A DNA stretch of 64,000 nt, taken from positions 118,709,958 to 118,773,957 of the forward strand of contig NC_063161.1 in NCBI RefSeq assembly GCF_023159225.1, given 5' to 3'. The notes under the pieces were generated by a model. It saw nothing but the letters and a program-made list of their open reading frames with translations. It made no database searches and had not been told where the DNA came from. How positions within the stretch are numbered: position 1 is the first letter of the stretch; each line of letters starts with the position of its first letter. Both the position numbers and the translations under genes were made by a program. This DNA comes from Perognathus longimembris pacificus. Taxonomy: Eukaryota > Chordata > Mammalia > Rodentia > Heteromyidae. Of the stretch, positions 36,287 through 47,860 are shown piece by piece.

Positions 36287-36414
36287 AGTTCCAGGACAGC
36301 ACGCTCAGAGGAAGACCCTGATGGTCTCTGGGATGCCTGGGGTCCATGGAGCGAGTGTTCCCGCACCTGCGGTGGGGGGGCCTCCTACTCACTGCGACGA
36401 TGCCTCAGTAGCAA
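36287..36414 (+). CDS. ADAMTSL1: ADAMTSL1 coding exon 2 (signal cleavage region and start of TSR1)
   Basis: The acceptor is a pyrimidine-rich tract ending ttcttgtag, and the donor is a consensus CAA|gtaagt. The exon is 128 nt, enters in phase 0 and leaves in phase 2. It codes for [18 protein letters not shown], then [13 protein letters not shown], then [12 protein letters not shown] (the last Lys codon is split). The small and polar residues SSRTA complete the signal peptide, with cleavage probably near there. The rest opens thrombospondin type-1 repeat 1. WxxW motifs (sites of C-mannosylation in this family) are followed by CSRTCGG, which matches the O-fucosylation consensus CxxS/TCxxG. The protein is expected to be secreted into the matrix. 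The match to ADAMTSL1 is near-identical to the human sequence as I remember it. Confidence 0.97.
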
Positions 36415-36675
36415 GTAAGTCCTGTCCCCACTGGGGCTCCTTGAAATCCAGAGGTAGCCCAGGTGAGGAGTACCTGTAGCTGGGGTGATGTTGAACATTT
36501 TGTTGTTCACAAATGTAGATGCAAGGAGTGGAAGGAAGGAAGTGAAAATGGTGCAAGGTATCAAATCGGAAGGATTTTGTCTTGTGTTCCCTTGCTAGGC
36601 ATTAGTATGCAGCTATGTTATATAGAACTTATTTACTAAACAAATTGTTTTTACATTCAATCTGGAAGGAGCAAT

Positions 36676-36830
36676 TTTTAAAATTGTTGTTGTAAAGGTG
36701 ATGCACAGAGGGATTACAGTTACTTAAGTCAGTTAATGAGTACATTTCTTATGATCAGTATCACCTTTTCTCCCAGGTTTTCCCCCAAGTTTTCCCTCCC
36801 ACAGTTGTATAGTTATCTTCAACAGAGTGT
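36676..36830 (-). mobile_element. L1 3' end, antisense
   Basis: 'ttgttgttgtaaaggtgatgcacagagggattacag', 'gagtacatttcttatgatcagtatcacc', C/T-rich run, 'cccacagttgtatag'. It lies 262 bases after the exon 2 donor. Confidence 0.75.
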
Positions 36831-37426
36831 CCAGTGAGTATCACTGCTGCATTAATTTGAATTTACTGTTTTGTTTTGCTTGATATCAGTGCTGAGGCTA
36901 GAACTCTGAGCCTTGTACTCTTGTTTGGCCTTTTCATTCATTTTACCACAGGCCACACAGTCATTTCCAATTGTTGGAAATAGTTCTAGAATTATTAGCT
37001 CCATAATGAATTGTACTTTTTCCCACCATCTGGATGATTTTGGTGACAATAATAGCATGATTGGCATTAATAGTATATTGAAAGCTTGGTGGATTACCAA
37101 GTACTTACAAATGGATGATATATTGAGTTAATTTTATTAGCCAGAAGTTTCTTATGCACATGCAGTTCAAAATCGATGGGCGTTTAATATAAGAAAGTTT
37201 AGAAGAGAAACTTTGGTGGAAACTTTGGCATCAATACTAAGAGGGGTAAAGATAGAGGTGGAGGTGGAAAATGGCTTCAAGGCTAAAAGGAAAAGGTACT
37301 AAGGCCTTATTATAGGAAGGTTTTACTAAGAGTATTCATAATTCAAAACTGATTATTGGGTTATGCCGTCTGTGATTAGATTTGTGTCCAAACTATAAAA
37401 TGAGAAGCACCATTGTACTATTTTTT

Positions 37427-37621
37427 TTTGCCAGTCCTGGGGCTTGAACTCTGTGCCTGAGCACTGTCCCTGGCTTCTTTTTGCTCAAGGCTAGCACTCT
37501 TCCACTTGAACCACAGCACCACTTCTGGACGTTGTCTCTATATGTGGTGCTGAAGAATTGAACCCAGGGCTTCATGTATAAGAGGCGAGCACTCTTGCCA
37601 CTAGGCCATATTCCCAGTCCC
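37427..37621 (-). repeat. ID-dimer SINE, antisense, with TSD
   Basis: Complete inverted dimer from 'gccagtcctggggcttgaact' to 'ccactaggccatattcccag'. Flanked by tgtactatttttt at 37414-37426 and 37622-37634. Confidence 0.95.
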
Positions 37622-37707
37622 TGTACTATTTTTTATAAAAGGTTTTATTTGACAGTGAAAAGTGTTAAAGGGAGCAAGAAGAAGATTTGATCAAAATCAT
37701 TCACTGC

Positions 37708-37914
37708 GGGGCTGGGGATATAGCCTAGTGGCAAGAGTGCCTGCCTCGGTATACCCGAGGCCCTAGGTTCGATTCCCCAGCACCACATATACAGAAAACG
37801 GCCAGAAGCGGCGCTGTGGCTCAAGTGGCAGAGTGCTAGCCTTGAGCAGAAGAAGCCAGGGACAGTGCTCAGGCCCTGAGTCCAAGGCCCAGGACTGGCC
37901 CCCCCAAAAAAAAA
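37708..37914 (+). repeat. ID-dimer SINE, sense, with TSD
   Basis: Complete dimer from 'cggggctggggatatagcct' to 'ggcccaggactggcc' plus an A tail. Flanked by a 15-bp repeat with one mismatch (37693-37707 and 37915-37929). It faces the antisense copy 86 bases upstream. Confidence 0.95.
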
Positions 37915-38513
37915 AAAATCATTCACCGCTATAAAACATGAAAAAAAGAAAAATCACATATGCTGATTCTCCTGAAGTTTTTATAAACAAATAGGAAGTA
38001 GTGAGAGGCAGGTTCATTAATAACAGTGAGAATTTTTTTTAAATCAAGGCCTCAGGCTCATTCTTCAGTGTTTCACTGTACAGGGGCATCATAATGTCTA
38101 AGAGATAGTAGGAGCCAAATAATTGACTCATCATTGGATCTATTGAGTTTTAGAATTCTTTTTGGTTCCAAACAGGTCTAGTTAAAATGCTGTCCTATAA
38201 GATAACCATGTCCACAAGATAGCATATCCTACAAGATACGAGGTCAGTGTTGGTGATCTGCATTAAAAATAGGTCAATTGCATTGGCTCCACTAGCAAGT
38301 TTATTTTTCTTTTTTTGGGGAAAACTTCATACTATCTAGATCCTTGAGCCAATAAAGGCTTAATCTCAAACATGAATAACTTACTAAACCTGTAGTACAT
38401 GATGGTACAAGATGATAGTATAACTGATAATAATCATACATCACTAAATCCAAGAATGTTCACGCAATCCAATTTTCTCAAATTAGTATCTTTGAATATC
38501 TTTCTGGATTGCA

Positions 38514-38562
38514 TATGTGTGTGTATATATGTGTGTGTGTGTATATATATATACACACACAC
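38514..38562 (+). repeat. Alternating GT/AT/AC tract with perfect palindrome
   Basis: 38533-38562 reads (GT)5(AT)5(AC)5, a perfect 30-bp palindrome preceded by more (TG)n and (TA)n. Confidence 0.9.
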
Positions 38563-38952
38563 GTAAGCAATTTGAGGGATAAATGTGAGTCACAAGTAAA
38601 AAGTCTATTCCCCAAGTAATTAAATGTTGATACCATAAAAAATTCAGAAATACCAGTTTTTCTATGTACTAAGTTAAGTTACTAGTTATTAGGATTTTAG
38701 TATGCTGCCATAGTAGGTAACAGTTGTCCTTGGTTTACAGTAGATTTCTAATAGATTATAATGTATTGGTAAAGTAAATATAAATTATTAAATAATAAAT
38801 ACAGATAACATATGCCCTCTTTGACATTTTAATATTGGGAAAATATATTCATAGAACTCATAAGAGACTGGACCAAAAAAAAGAAAACAAGGAATAGGAA
38901 GAGAAATGGGCCACACATTTTTTAAGAATCTGAAAAAGAAAAAGGCCACCCA

Positions 38953-39753
38953 AGACCACAAACATAATCACACTAAAGCCACCAGCACAACAATGTTCAT
39001 CGCAGCACAATTTGTCATAGCTAGAATCCGGAACCAACCCAGATGCCCCTCAGTAGATGAGTGGATCAGGAAAATGTGGTACATATACACAATGGAATTT
39101 TATGCCTCTATCAGAAAGAATGACATTGCCCCATTTGTAAGGAAATGGAAGGACTTGGGAAAAGTTATACTAAGTGAAGTGAGCCAGACCCAAAGAAACA
39201 TGGACTCTATGGTCTCCCTTATAGGGAATAATTAGCACAGGTTTAGGCAAGTCACAGTAGAGGATCACAGGAGCCCAATAGCTATACCCTTATGAACACA
39301 TAAGATGATGCTAAGTGAAATGAACTCCATGTTATGGAAACGATTGTTATATCACTGTTGTAACTACTTTCAATACTGCCATATGTAACTGTGGCCTCTA
39401 TTATTGATGATATTCCTGCATCACCTTCCTGTGGTTGTACCTACACTACCTCTGTATCTTATCTAAGTATATTGGAAACAGGGTATGCTGGTATTAAAAC
39501 TAGGAAAATTGAAGGGAATACCAAAATCAAGAGACACAGGGTAACAAAAGACAAACAACTACAAAAGCAATACTTACAAACTGTTTGGTGAAAATGAACT
39601 GAACAACTGAACACCTCATGGGGGGGAAGGGAAAGGGGGAGGGGGAGGGGGAATGAGGGACAAGGTAACAAACAGTAAAAGAAATGTATACAATGCCTAA
39701 TTATGAGACTGTAACCTCTCTGTAATTCAGTTTGATAATAATAATATATATAT
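38953..39753 (+). mobile_element. 801-bp 5'-truncated L1 with perfect 18-bp TSD
   Basis: Flanked by perfect direct repeats aaagaaaaaggccaccca (38935-38952 and 39754-39771). Frame +2 codes for the C-terminal end of L1 ORF2 (motifs WYIYTMEFYASI and ILSEVSQTQRNM, ending SLIGNN) and stops at TAG 39233-39235, with no frameshift in the part present. The 3' UTR with a G-rich tract (39620-39651) follows and ends in 'cagtttgataataataata'. The upstream part of the element, including the reverse transcriptase, was never inserted. Confidence 0.92.
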
Positions 39754-41201
39754 AAAGAAAAAGGCCACCCAGAATATGACATTTCCAAAATCAGCAAGAA
39801 TATTAAGAAATATTAATACAAACTTTTATTTCTCAGACGCTGATACTTAATATAAGCAATACATTAGGCATGTGGATATATGTTATAACTGAAAGAATGC
39901 TGGTTGTTCTTTAGCAAATCTCCATTGTCATCTCTTTAAACCCTGCAGCAATCTCAGGAGAAATGAAAGGTACATTTTTTTAATCATGAAAGGAATGTTT
40001 ATGTGTCTCGTCATATCTTTGACACCATTCTTCACTAGGGTTCTAGTTAGGAGGTCAGTTTAGGCTGAATGGTACTGATTCTGAGACAAGCCTCACGAGA
40101 CAAGCAAACTAAGTTACCTCAGTCATGCTCTTTGGGATTGTGGTGATGTTTCTGTGACCAGCATCCCACAACAGGACTTCATTTGCTTCTTGTACCCTAG
40201 GACTTAACATCTTCTGGGTACAGATATTATAAGGAAAAAAGAAACTCCTAAAACTGGATTATCTCTGGACATATGATAGATTCTAGAAAATCTACACATC
40301 CAATGCAATCTAAAGATCTACAATGACTAAACACTCTTGGGGTAATACCACATATGTGCAGTATACTATTGAATATCCAGAGATGTTATAATTCTGACTT
40401 TTAGAATAACTGTTGCATATACATTTACTTTTAGAAAATACTTGTTTATGTAGCCATAAAATAGACTCTCATTAACAAGTCGAAATTGTTTCTGCAGCAC
40501 TTCAAGAGCCATATAGATGTTGTGATTTTTCAAAATGAAGCAAGTATGTATACATGCAGATAAATGCACATATGTATGTTTGTGTCGTATGGTATGTTAC
40601 TGGGCGGTGATAGAAAATGTAGGCCAGTTCAGAATTTCTGAAAGCTGCCGCTACAAAGAACTCACCCTGACAAGAGCTTTCTCTGGACAGTGGTCAGGCT
40701 GGCCACTCACTCTCCATGATCAAAATTCAGTTTTCTTTGCCACAGATTATTTTCTTTGGAATCAGAGATTCCCAATGTTTGTATGTGTCCTTGGTTTTCT
40801 CTTCCTGCCACTCAGTATCACTTCACAAGTTGTATAAATAGGATTTTAACTTCTGTATTTTTTTCTGTGTATTCAATGTGTGGAATAAGTTCTCTTTGTT
40901 ACCCAAAGAGAAACATTCATTTGGAGGAATCCTATTCCTTTCCCTATATAGTTTGAGTACATCTGCTCAGGATCTTAGAAGGAAGTACAATAATCTTCAC
41001 CATTCCTTAGTTTTGCCAATAGTGCCTAAGAAGCTACTTGTTTTCCTGGTTATTTTCTTTGATTATTAAGAGCAATCCCTGGTGTTACAGCATCACATTT
41101 CAAAAAGCTATGTTTTCAACAGTCACTGGTAATGATCTAGCATCAAACTTTAAAATTATATCCTGGCATAAAAATTTAATTATTACTAACATCTATTACT
41201 T

Positions 41202-41414
41202 TTAGCATTCGTGGCTCATGCCTATGATCCTAGCTACTCAGGAGGCTGAGATCTGAGGATCAGAATTTGAAATCAGCTCAGGCAGAAAAGTCGCTGTGAC
41301 TCTTATGTCCAATTAACCACCAAACCCAAAAGTAGAGCTATGTCTCAAGAAATCAAGGATTAGCACTGAGCAAAAAGAGTGAAGCAAGAGAAGACAAGAA
41401 GCCCTAAATTCAGT
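41202..41414 (+). repeat. B1-ID composite SINE
   Basis: 'gtggctcatgcctatgatcctagctactcaggaggctga', linker 'ccaattaaccacc', diverged right monomer. It runs straight into a dinucleotide tail. Confidence 0.85.

Positions 41415-41475
<61 letters not shown>
41415..41475 (+). repeat. (CA)n(GA)n compound microsatellite
   Basis: About 8 CA units followed by about 22 GA units, at the 3' end of the SINE. Probably grown from its tail. Confidence 0.95.
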
Positions 41476-41476
<1 letters not shown>

Positions 41477-42270
41477 AACTTTGAGCCTTTGAGCCTTGAG
41501 AAATATTAAATATGCTATAAAACACAATATAACATTAATAAAGTGGATTCAAATATTATTTCATTAATACTCAACTAATTAAAGCTAATTACTTGAATAT
41601 GGTCCTAGGTGTATCCCTATGACTCATGTAATTTAGAAACAGATACATTCTGAGGTCTGTATCTGCTTTAAGACATAAAGCAAATTTTTTAGTAAATTTT
41701 CTCTGGTAATTTTCTCAATGATCAGTTGCCATCTTATTCTAATACCCACTAAAATCTACTATTTTATTCTCCTTAGATCCTTGGCTGATAGAAATTTAAA
41801 TTTATCCCATGCCACAATAATTCTGCATCAAAGTTGCTAACCTCACTGAAATAGTAAATACATGATTATTGTTTGACAGGGTGGTCCTGATAATCTTGGA
41901 TGGGCTTGATCACATATCTGGATGTTGATTGATCTAGACTTGACTCACCTGGTCCAATTTGGGCAATTTAGGCATGGTAGACTAGTCCAGTTCTCCTCTT
42001 GTGACAGCTGAGAAGAAGGAAAGAAGTGGGAACTTAAAAAAAAAAAAAAAGGAGGAAAGAGATACAGGCAATCAGAAATTCTCAGTGCCATTCTAAATCT
42101 TTATTTGCTGGCATCTCATTATCCAACCTAAGCTATCTGCCAACCCTAAGGGTCAATATAAGAGAACAAAAAGTTATGTAAAAATCGTGCCTACAGAGAT
42201 ATAAATTTGAGATTATTCTTACAGTCTACCATGAGTGCTATTCTATGACTTTGTTCTTTTCTTTTCCTTT

Positions 42271-42500
42271 TGGTGCCAGTCTTGGGACTTGAACTCAGGG
42301 CCTGGATGCTCTCCAGCCTTTTTGCTCAAAGCTAGTACTTCTCCAATTGAGCCATAGCTCTACCTCCAGCTTTTCTGGTGCTTAAATGAACATAAGGGTC
42401 TCAAAAGTTTACTACCTGGGCTTGTTTTGAACCAGAGTCCTCAGATCTCAGCCTCCTGAGTAGCTAGGATTACAGGCATGAGCCATGAGTACCCAACTTC
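42271..42500 (-). repeat. B1-ID composite SINE, antisense
   Basis: 'tgccagtcttgggacttgaactcaggg', 'ctccaattgagccata', 'cagatctcagcctcctgagtagctaggattacaggcatgagcc'. Confidence 0.9.
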
Positions 42501-43954
42501 TTAGACATTTTTAATGGGGCAGTGAAATTTTAATGTGCTCCTGCTCATTTCTCCATTCTATGTTTAGGCATCTGAATTCAATTCAGTTACCTTACACTTG
42601 GAAGAAAAGTCAGATGTTATGAATGTATATGTCTCTAGAGGCCCAGCAGGTAACTGGAGTGTGTATAGTAAGTAGCCTAATAGTAAGCATTCAAATTCAG
42701 TTCAAGTAAATTCCATCTACCTGGTAAATTAATGTGGTAGGCCAGCTTTCCAGCCCTGGTCATACGATCTCTTACATTGGTTTTTAGGTGTAATTCTCTT
42801 AATCTATCAACTAATAATTATTCAATTCCCAATGTGATAGAATTATAAAAGGATTCAGATTACCGAGATTTTATGGAATAAATGGAAACTTCTGTAATTA
42901 ACTGTTTTTTCTGATGCATTGGTTAAAAAAAAAAACAACGCACATTCTCTCTTGAGGAATCCAAATCATAGAAAAAAAATATATGAGTAGAGGCAAAGCA
43001 GAATGAGAACAGAGTTTTCATTCCCAACTAACAAAGTCTTCATTTGGGAGGAAAAACCCTGACCCAGAAAGAGACTGAATAGAATCCTTCCCTTTGCTTT
43101 CTCTAACTAACGTAAGTAGCGTTTGATTTCTCCAGGATATAACATTGGAGCATTGTAGTTGCCTTTACTTCAACCTGAGTTTGGGCATCAAAGGAAGACA
43201 CTGAATAAACATCCTCTGCCATCATTCCTAACTTTTGTGAGATGAGATTGTATCCAGTTTCACTGAGGAACTCAGATAATGCAGCTGTTGCATCACCAAG
43301 TCAAATATTCGTGACAAAATATTTGCTTCTTATTAATTATGAATGAGACAAGAGATGATAGCTACCTGTACCTGATGACAGTCCTGTATTTTGTTTCTAA
43401 TGAATTAAGTAATGGGCCAAGTACTTTAAAAGAGTGCTTCTTCTCTCTCCAATTCTTTATCCTTTCCAGTATGAAGAAATAATGTTTATCTCATTTTTTT
43501 CTTTTGAATTTGCAAATGGATATCTGTCTCTGAGAACTCAGATCTTGTTCCTATCCAGGTAACTTAGCTTTTTACTCATAAGGAGTTCCAGCTGCATAAG
43601 GCACTTGATACCGTGAGTAATTTTGTCTATACCACTGTATCTGGTGGTTTCTAAGTCCCAGGTCAGGAGAGAAGCTGCAGCTCATTTGAGATGGCAATGA
43701 ATCAGATATCTGCACACTCTTGATAAAGTTTAATGTGCCAGTAGTGGCTAAAAGACATTTAGACATCTCATATGACCTTTCTTACACTCTGAAATGTCAG
43801 TTTACTATAGCTAATAGAGTATCAATAAGTTAAAATTTTAGATTAAATAATACCTTAAGAATATGAATATTGTGACTGATTAACTGATAAGCTTGGCTGT
43901 TTCATCTATGTATAAACAGGGGGAAAAGTCTACCTAGAAAGAATGACAGCATAT

Positions 43955-44375
43955 TTCAAAAGTTATGGAAACAAGTGGCATATCATTGTAGCAATTATTT
44001 TCAACATGCCAGGTGAAACCGTACCTTTTTTCCCCCTCTTGTAACCCTTTCCTGTCATTTTACCCCTGCTATCTCTGTATTGGATCTTAGTACCCTGGAT
44101 GCTCTATATACATGTATTAGAACTAGGAAAGGGAAAGGGAATACCAAAAGCAAGAGACAAGGGATAAAAAGACAAACCATTTCAAAAGCAATACTTACAA
44201 ACCCATTTGGTGTAAACCAACTGTACAACCCATGGAGGGGGCAGAAGGAAATGGGGAGGGGGGAGGCAGGGGAAAAATGAGGGAAGAGGTAGCAAGTTGG
44301 ATAAGAAATGTACTTGCTGCCTTACATATGAAACTGTAACCCCTTTGTACTTCATGACAATGTAGAAAAAATTTT
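43955..44375 (+). mobile_element. 5'-truncated L1 3' UTR
   Basis: Same order as the 3' part of the copy at 38953: 'gttatggaaac', 'atatcattgtagcaatta', 'ctatctctgtattggatctt', 'gggaataccaaaagcaagagacaagg', G-rich tract 44237-44272, 'gaaactgtaacccctttgtac'. More diverged and no clear duplication found. Confidence 0.85.
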
Positions 44376-45562
44376 AGTACATTTTGAAATGAATCCTGGA
44401 GCTGAATGAAATTATCAGATAAACAAGAGATACAAATCATCACGCTGAAGAGTATGTCTAAAAACAGTAAGATTATGGGATTATGCCAAAGAGATATGAC
44501 TGCCAAAACAGTGTCAACATAAACACAGAAAAATTAAAATAAATAGCTCCAAGGAGGCTTATTCCACAAGAATGACAAACAGTGTTCTAAACTTCTCTTT
44601 TCAAAATAATTATTCTAGGAATACTAAGCTAACTTTTCTGAATTTTAATGGCAGATGTTCTTTTCATTGTGCTATCAGAGATGGCAATTTGAGGACATAA
44701 GTTTAAGAATTTGAAGCAGCTTTTTTTTTTAAATTTCTGGGACAAAGTTTAGTATAAATGTACTACCAGGACTTCTACTATTCCAGGTTATGTATCTTAG
44801 GGGATATGTTATTCTAAGATCTGATCTCCTTTCAAGAGGAACATGTACTAAAGCCAATGCCAGCATGTTTAGGAAAAATTCATGTCCTGGTTTATCCCAT
44901 AAACCAGTTTGTTGGAATTGGAATAAAAGATGACCAGAGGTATATTTGGCTCATAGCCTTAACTTGCCATATTGGGAATGTACAGTTCGTAGTTGCTCTT
45001 TTTCTGTATATTTATTTAGTTTGTTCCATAGCCCTCTAATGTCTTTATGTCACCTCAGTTTGAGTTCATCTACTCAGTTAATATTTACTGGGCTGTCACT
45101 TTATATTAGGCAAATTTGTAGATACAGTTAAGAATCTAGAAATCCTAGAGGGCAAAAGTCTGCCCTCAGAAATGAACAGATTATTAAATTACAACTAAGT
45201 TTCTACTGATTGTAGTAAGAGAATTCCTCCTTGCTCTGTAGATAATACATCTAAAATATGGCATTTTAATATTTATTGTTATTTATTTGGGTAGCATCAA
45301 TTTGTGTACTACTACTTCTTTATTTTCCTAATTAAGTAATAAGTACTCCTTTTGGCTTCGATGTTTAGCAGATGGCATATGCTCAAAAGCTTGATAGTTT
45401 GGTTTAAAAATATATACACTATTAAAATGCATGTACATTTTCTTAATCTATACTTGAAGAAGAGAAAGAAAAGCAGACTGAACATATTCACAAAATGATC
45501 CAGAACCAAACTTTATACCATAGAACCAAGGTTGATAGAGGCAGTTATGATTTTCTGGAATT

Positions 45563-45697
45563 GATATATATATATGTATACATTTATGTATACATATATA
45601 CATATAGGTATATATATACGTATATATATACACCTATATATACGTATATATATATATATATACGTATATATATACCTATATGCATATATATATTCAG
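45563..45697. repeat. AT-rich alternating tract with long palindrome
   Basis: Built of TA, TACG and TATG units. Arms 45596-45630 and 45653-45687 are inverted copies with one mismatch over about 35 bases. Confidence 0.85.
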
Positions 45698-45799
45698 ACT
45701 TAGACTGACCTGGGGAGAGACCTTAGAGATCTTAGACCAAATCTCCAACAGCCTTTTAAACATTAATTCTCCTCTGTCATTTTTTATTGTAACAAGAAA

Positions 45800-46954
45800 T
45801 TTTTTTCTGAATAATTACTGATTTATTGTCAAAGTGATGTAAAGAGGGGTTACAGTTTCATATGTAAGGCAGTGGTATATTTCTTGTACAACTTATTACC
45901 TCCTCCCTCATTTCCCCCCTCCCCCCTTCCCCTTTCACTCTCCCCCCATGTGTTGTTCAGTTGGTTTTGTAAGAATTGCTTTTGGAGTCGTTTGTGGTTT
46001 TTTTTTAATCCTTTGTCTCTCGATTTTGATATTCCCTTTCCCTTCCTTAGTTCTAATACCAGTATATACAGTATCCAGGGTACTCAGATGAGATACAGTG
46101 ATAGCATGGGGACAACCACAGGCAGAAGATACAAGAGGATCATCAACAAAAAAAGCAGCTACAGTTTCACATGGCATGTTGAAAGTAATTACAACAGTGA
46201 TATAACACTCATTTCCATAATATGGAGTTCATTTCACTTAACATCATCTTATGTATTCATAATGGCATAGCTATTGGGCTCTTGTGATCCTCTGCTGTGA
46301 CTAGCCTAAATCTGTATTAATTATTCCCAATGAACCATAGAGTCCATGTTTCTTTGGGTCTGGCTCACTTCACTTAGTATAATTTTTTCCAAGTCCTTCC
46401 ATTTACTTACAAATTGGGCAATGTCATTCTGTCTGATAGAGGTATAAAATTCCATTGTGCATATGTACCACATTTTCCTGATCCATTCGTCTACTGAGGG
46501 GCCTCTGGGTTGGTTCCATATTTTAGCAATGACAAATTGTGTTGTGATGAACATTGATGTTCTGGTGGCTTTAGTGTGTTCTTGTTTGTAGTCTTTTGGG
46601 TAGATGCCCAAAAGTTGGGCTGCTGGGTCATAGGAGAGCTCTATATTTAGCCTTCTGAGGAATCTCCATACTGCTTTCCAGAGTGAACAAGTTTACATTC
46701 CCACCAACAATATAGTAGGGTTCCCTTTAGGCCACATCCCCTCCAGTGTTTGTTATTATTAGTTTTCCTGATAATGGACATTATTACTGGGATGAGGTGG
46801 AATCTCAATGTTGTTTTGATTTGCATTTCTTTTATGCTCAGTAATGTAGAGCACTTTTTCATATGTCTCTTGGCCATTCTCATTTCCTCATCAGAGAAGT
46901 CTCTTTTTAGGTCTTTAGCTCACTTGTTGAGGGGGCTGTTGGTTCTTTGAGGTT
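45800..46954 (-). mobile_element. 1.15-kb 5'-truncated L1, antisense, with 13-bp TSD
   Basis: Flanked by ttgtaacaagaaa at 45787-45799 and 46955-46967. On the minus strand it reads the ORF2 C-terminal region (46950 down to about 46320) with frame breaks (for example open segments 46883-46647 and 46611-46321 in different frames). The 3' UTR follows, with the G-rich tract seen as C runs near 45913-45948, and the tail (T run at 45800). The end of ORF2 is altered relative to the 38953 copy (QRNMDSMV then HWE). The open frames on the plus strand here are accidental. Confidence 0.92.
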
Positions 46955-47154
46955 TTGTAACAAGAAAATTTAACAAGAGATCTACTCCTTTAATGTACTT
47001 GAAGGATATAATAAAATATTACTTAGTATACTCACAATGTTGAGTTTTTCACTTAAGTGAGCTTTTCACTCAAGTGAAGTTATTGGTCTAGTTAATGTTT
47101 CTTCCCCTTATTTTGCTTAGTTTTGTAGCTGTTCTTATTTTTGGGCGGTTAATA

Positions 47155-47366
47155 CTTTTGCTATATTGGAGTTTAAACTCAGGGCCTTGTGCTTGCTAGT
47201 CAAGTGTTCTCTACTATTTGAACAACACTTCCTTTTTTATTTTTATTTTTATTTTTTTGCTTTTAGTTCAGATAAGGTCTCATACTTTTGCTCAAGACAG
47301 ACTTCAAACCAGGATAATGCTTGATCTAAGTAGCTAGGAATACAGATGTATGCTACCACTATGCCT
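47155..47366 (-). repeat. B1-ID-like SINE, antisense, diverged
   Basis: 'ggagtttaaactcagggccttg', T/A-rich middle, 'gataaggtctcatac', 'agtagctaggaatacagatgtatgctacca'. Confidence 0.75.
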
Positions 47367-47754
47367 TTTGCTTTGTTTTTCTTAGAGAAAGACATACAGA
47401 CAGAGAGACAAACAGTCAGGATATTTAAGAACACAGGAAAGATATCAGAATCAGGCCTGCTACAACATTCGAAGTCAACAAGAATATACTTGGTGATACC
47501 ATCCAATTCATGTACCAGTTTTAGCAGAACTTATAACTATGCATACAATCCCAAACAAACGCACAGCCAGCCTCTGCCTTTGGGCTAGGAGAAGCATCCC
47601 TGGTCAGGATATGGAGACTTTCCAGAGCAAGATGAAAGAAAAGTACATGTTGGAAGGGCAAGAACTTGCCTTGAAGGGAGGGTTGAACTTATTTGGTGAA
47701 TTATTGCTGTTATTTTTCTTAGTCAAACTAGTATCGTGAATCTTGGTTGTATTG

Positions 47755-47860
47755 TTTTCTATCGTGAATCTAGTTTCTCTGAGATTCAATTTGCTCATCT
47801 ATGAAGTCAAGAGAGCAGTGCCTGGAAGAAAATATGAATCAGCAAATAGGTATTGCATGA
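47755..47860 (+). repeat. MIR fragment
   Basis: 'gtttctctgagattcaatttgctcatctatgaagtcaag', 'gcagtgcctggaag', 'ggtattgcatgaatg'. Confidence 0.55.

Noticed and set aside
38906..39235. 109-residue open frame that looks like a conserved protein
   Set aside because: It is flanking DNA plus the C-terminal end of L1 ORF2, inside an insertion with an 18-bp duplication. Not a host gene.
45872..46270. 132-residue plus-strand frame similar to 61422-61772
   Set aside because: Both are antisense readings of the L1 3' UTR; the similarity comes from the repeat.
46321..46611. Minus-strand 96-residue frame very like the one at 38906
   Set aside because: The same L1 ORF2 terminus in an older antisense copy. 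The shared sequence reflects the repeat family, not a gene family.
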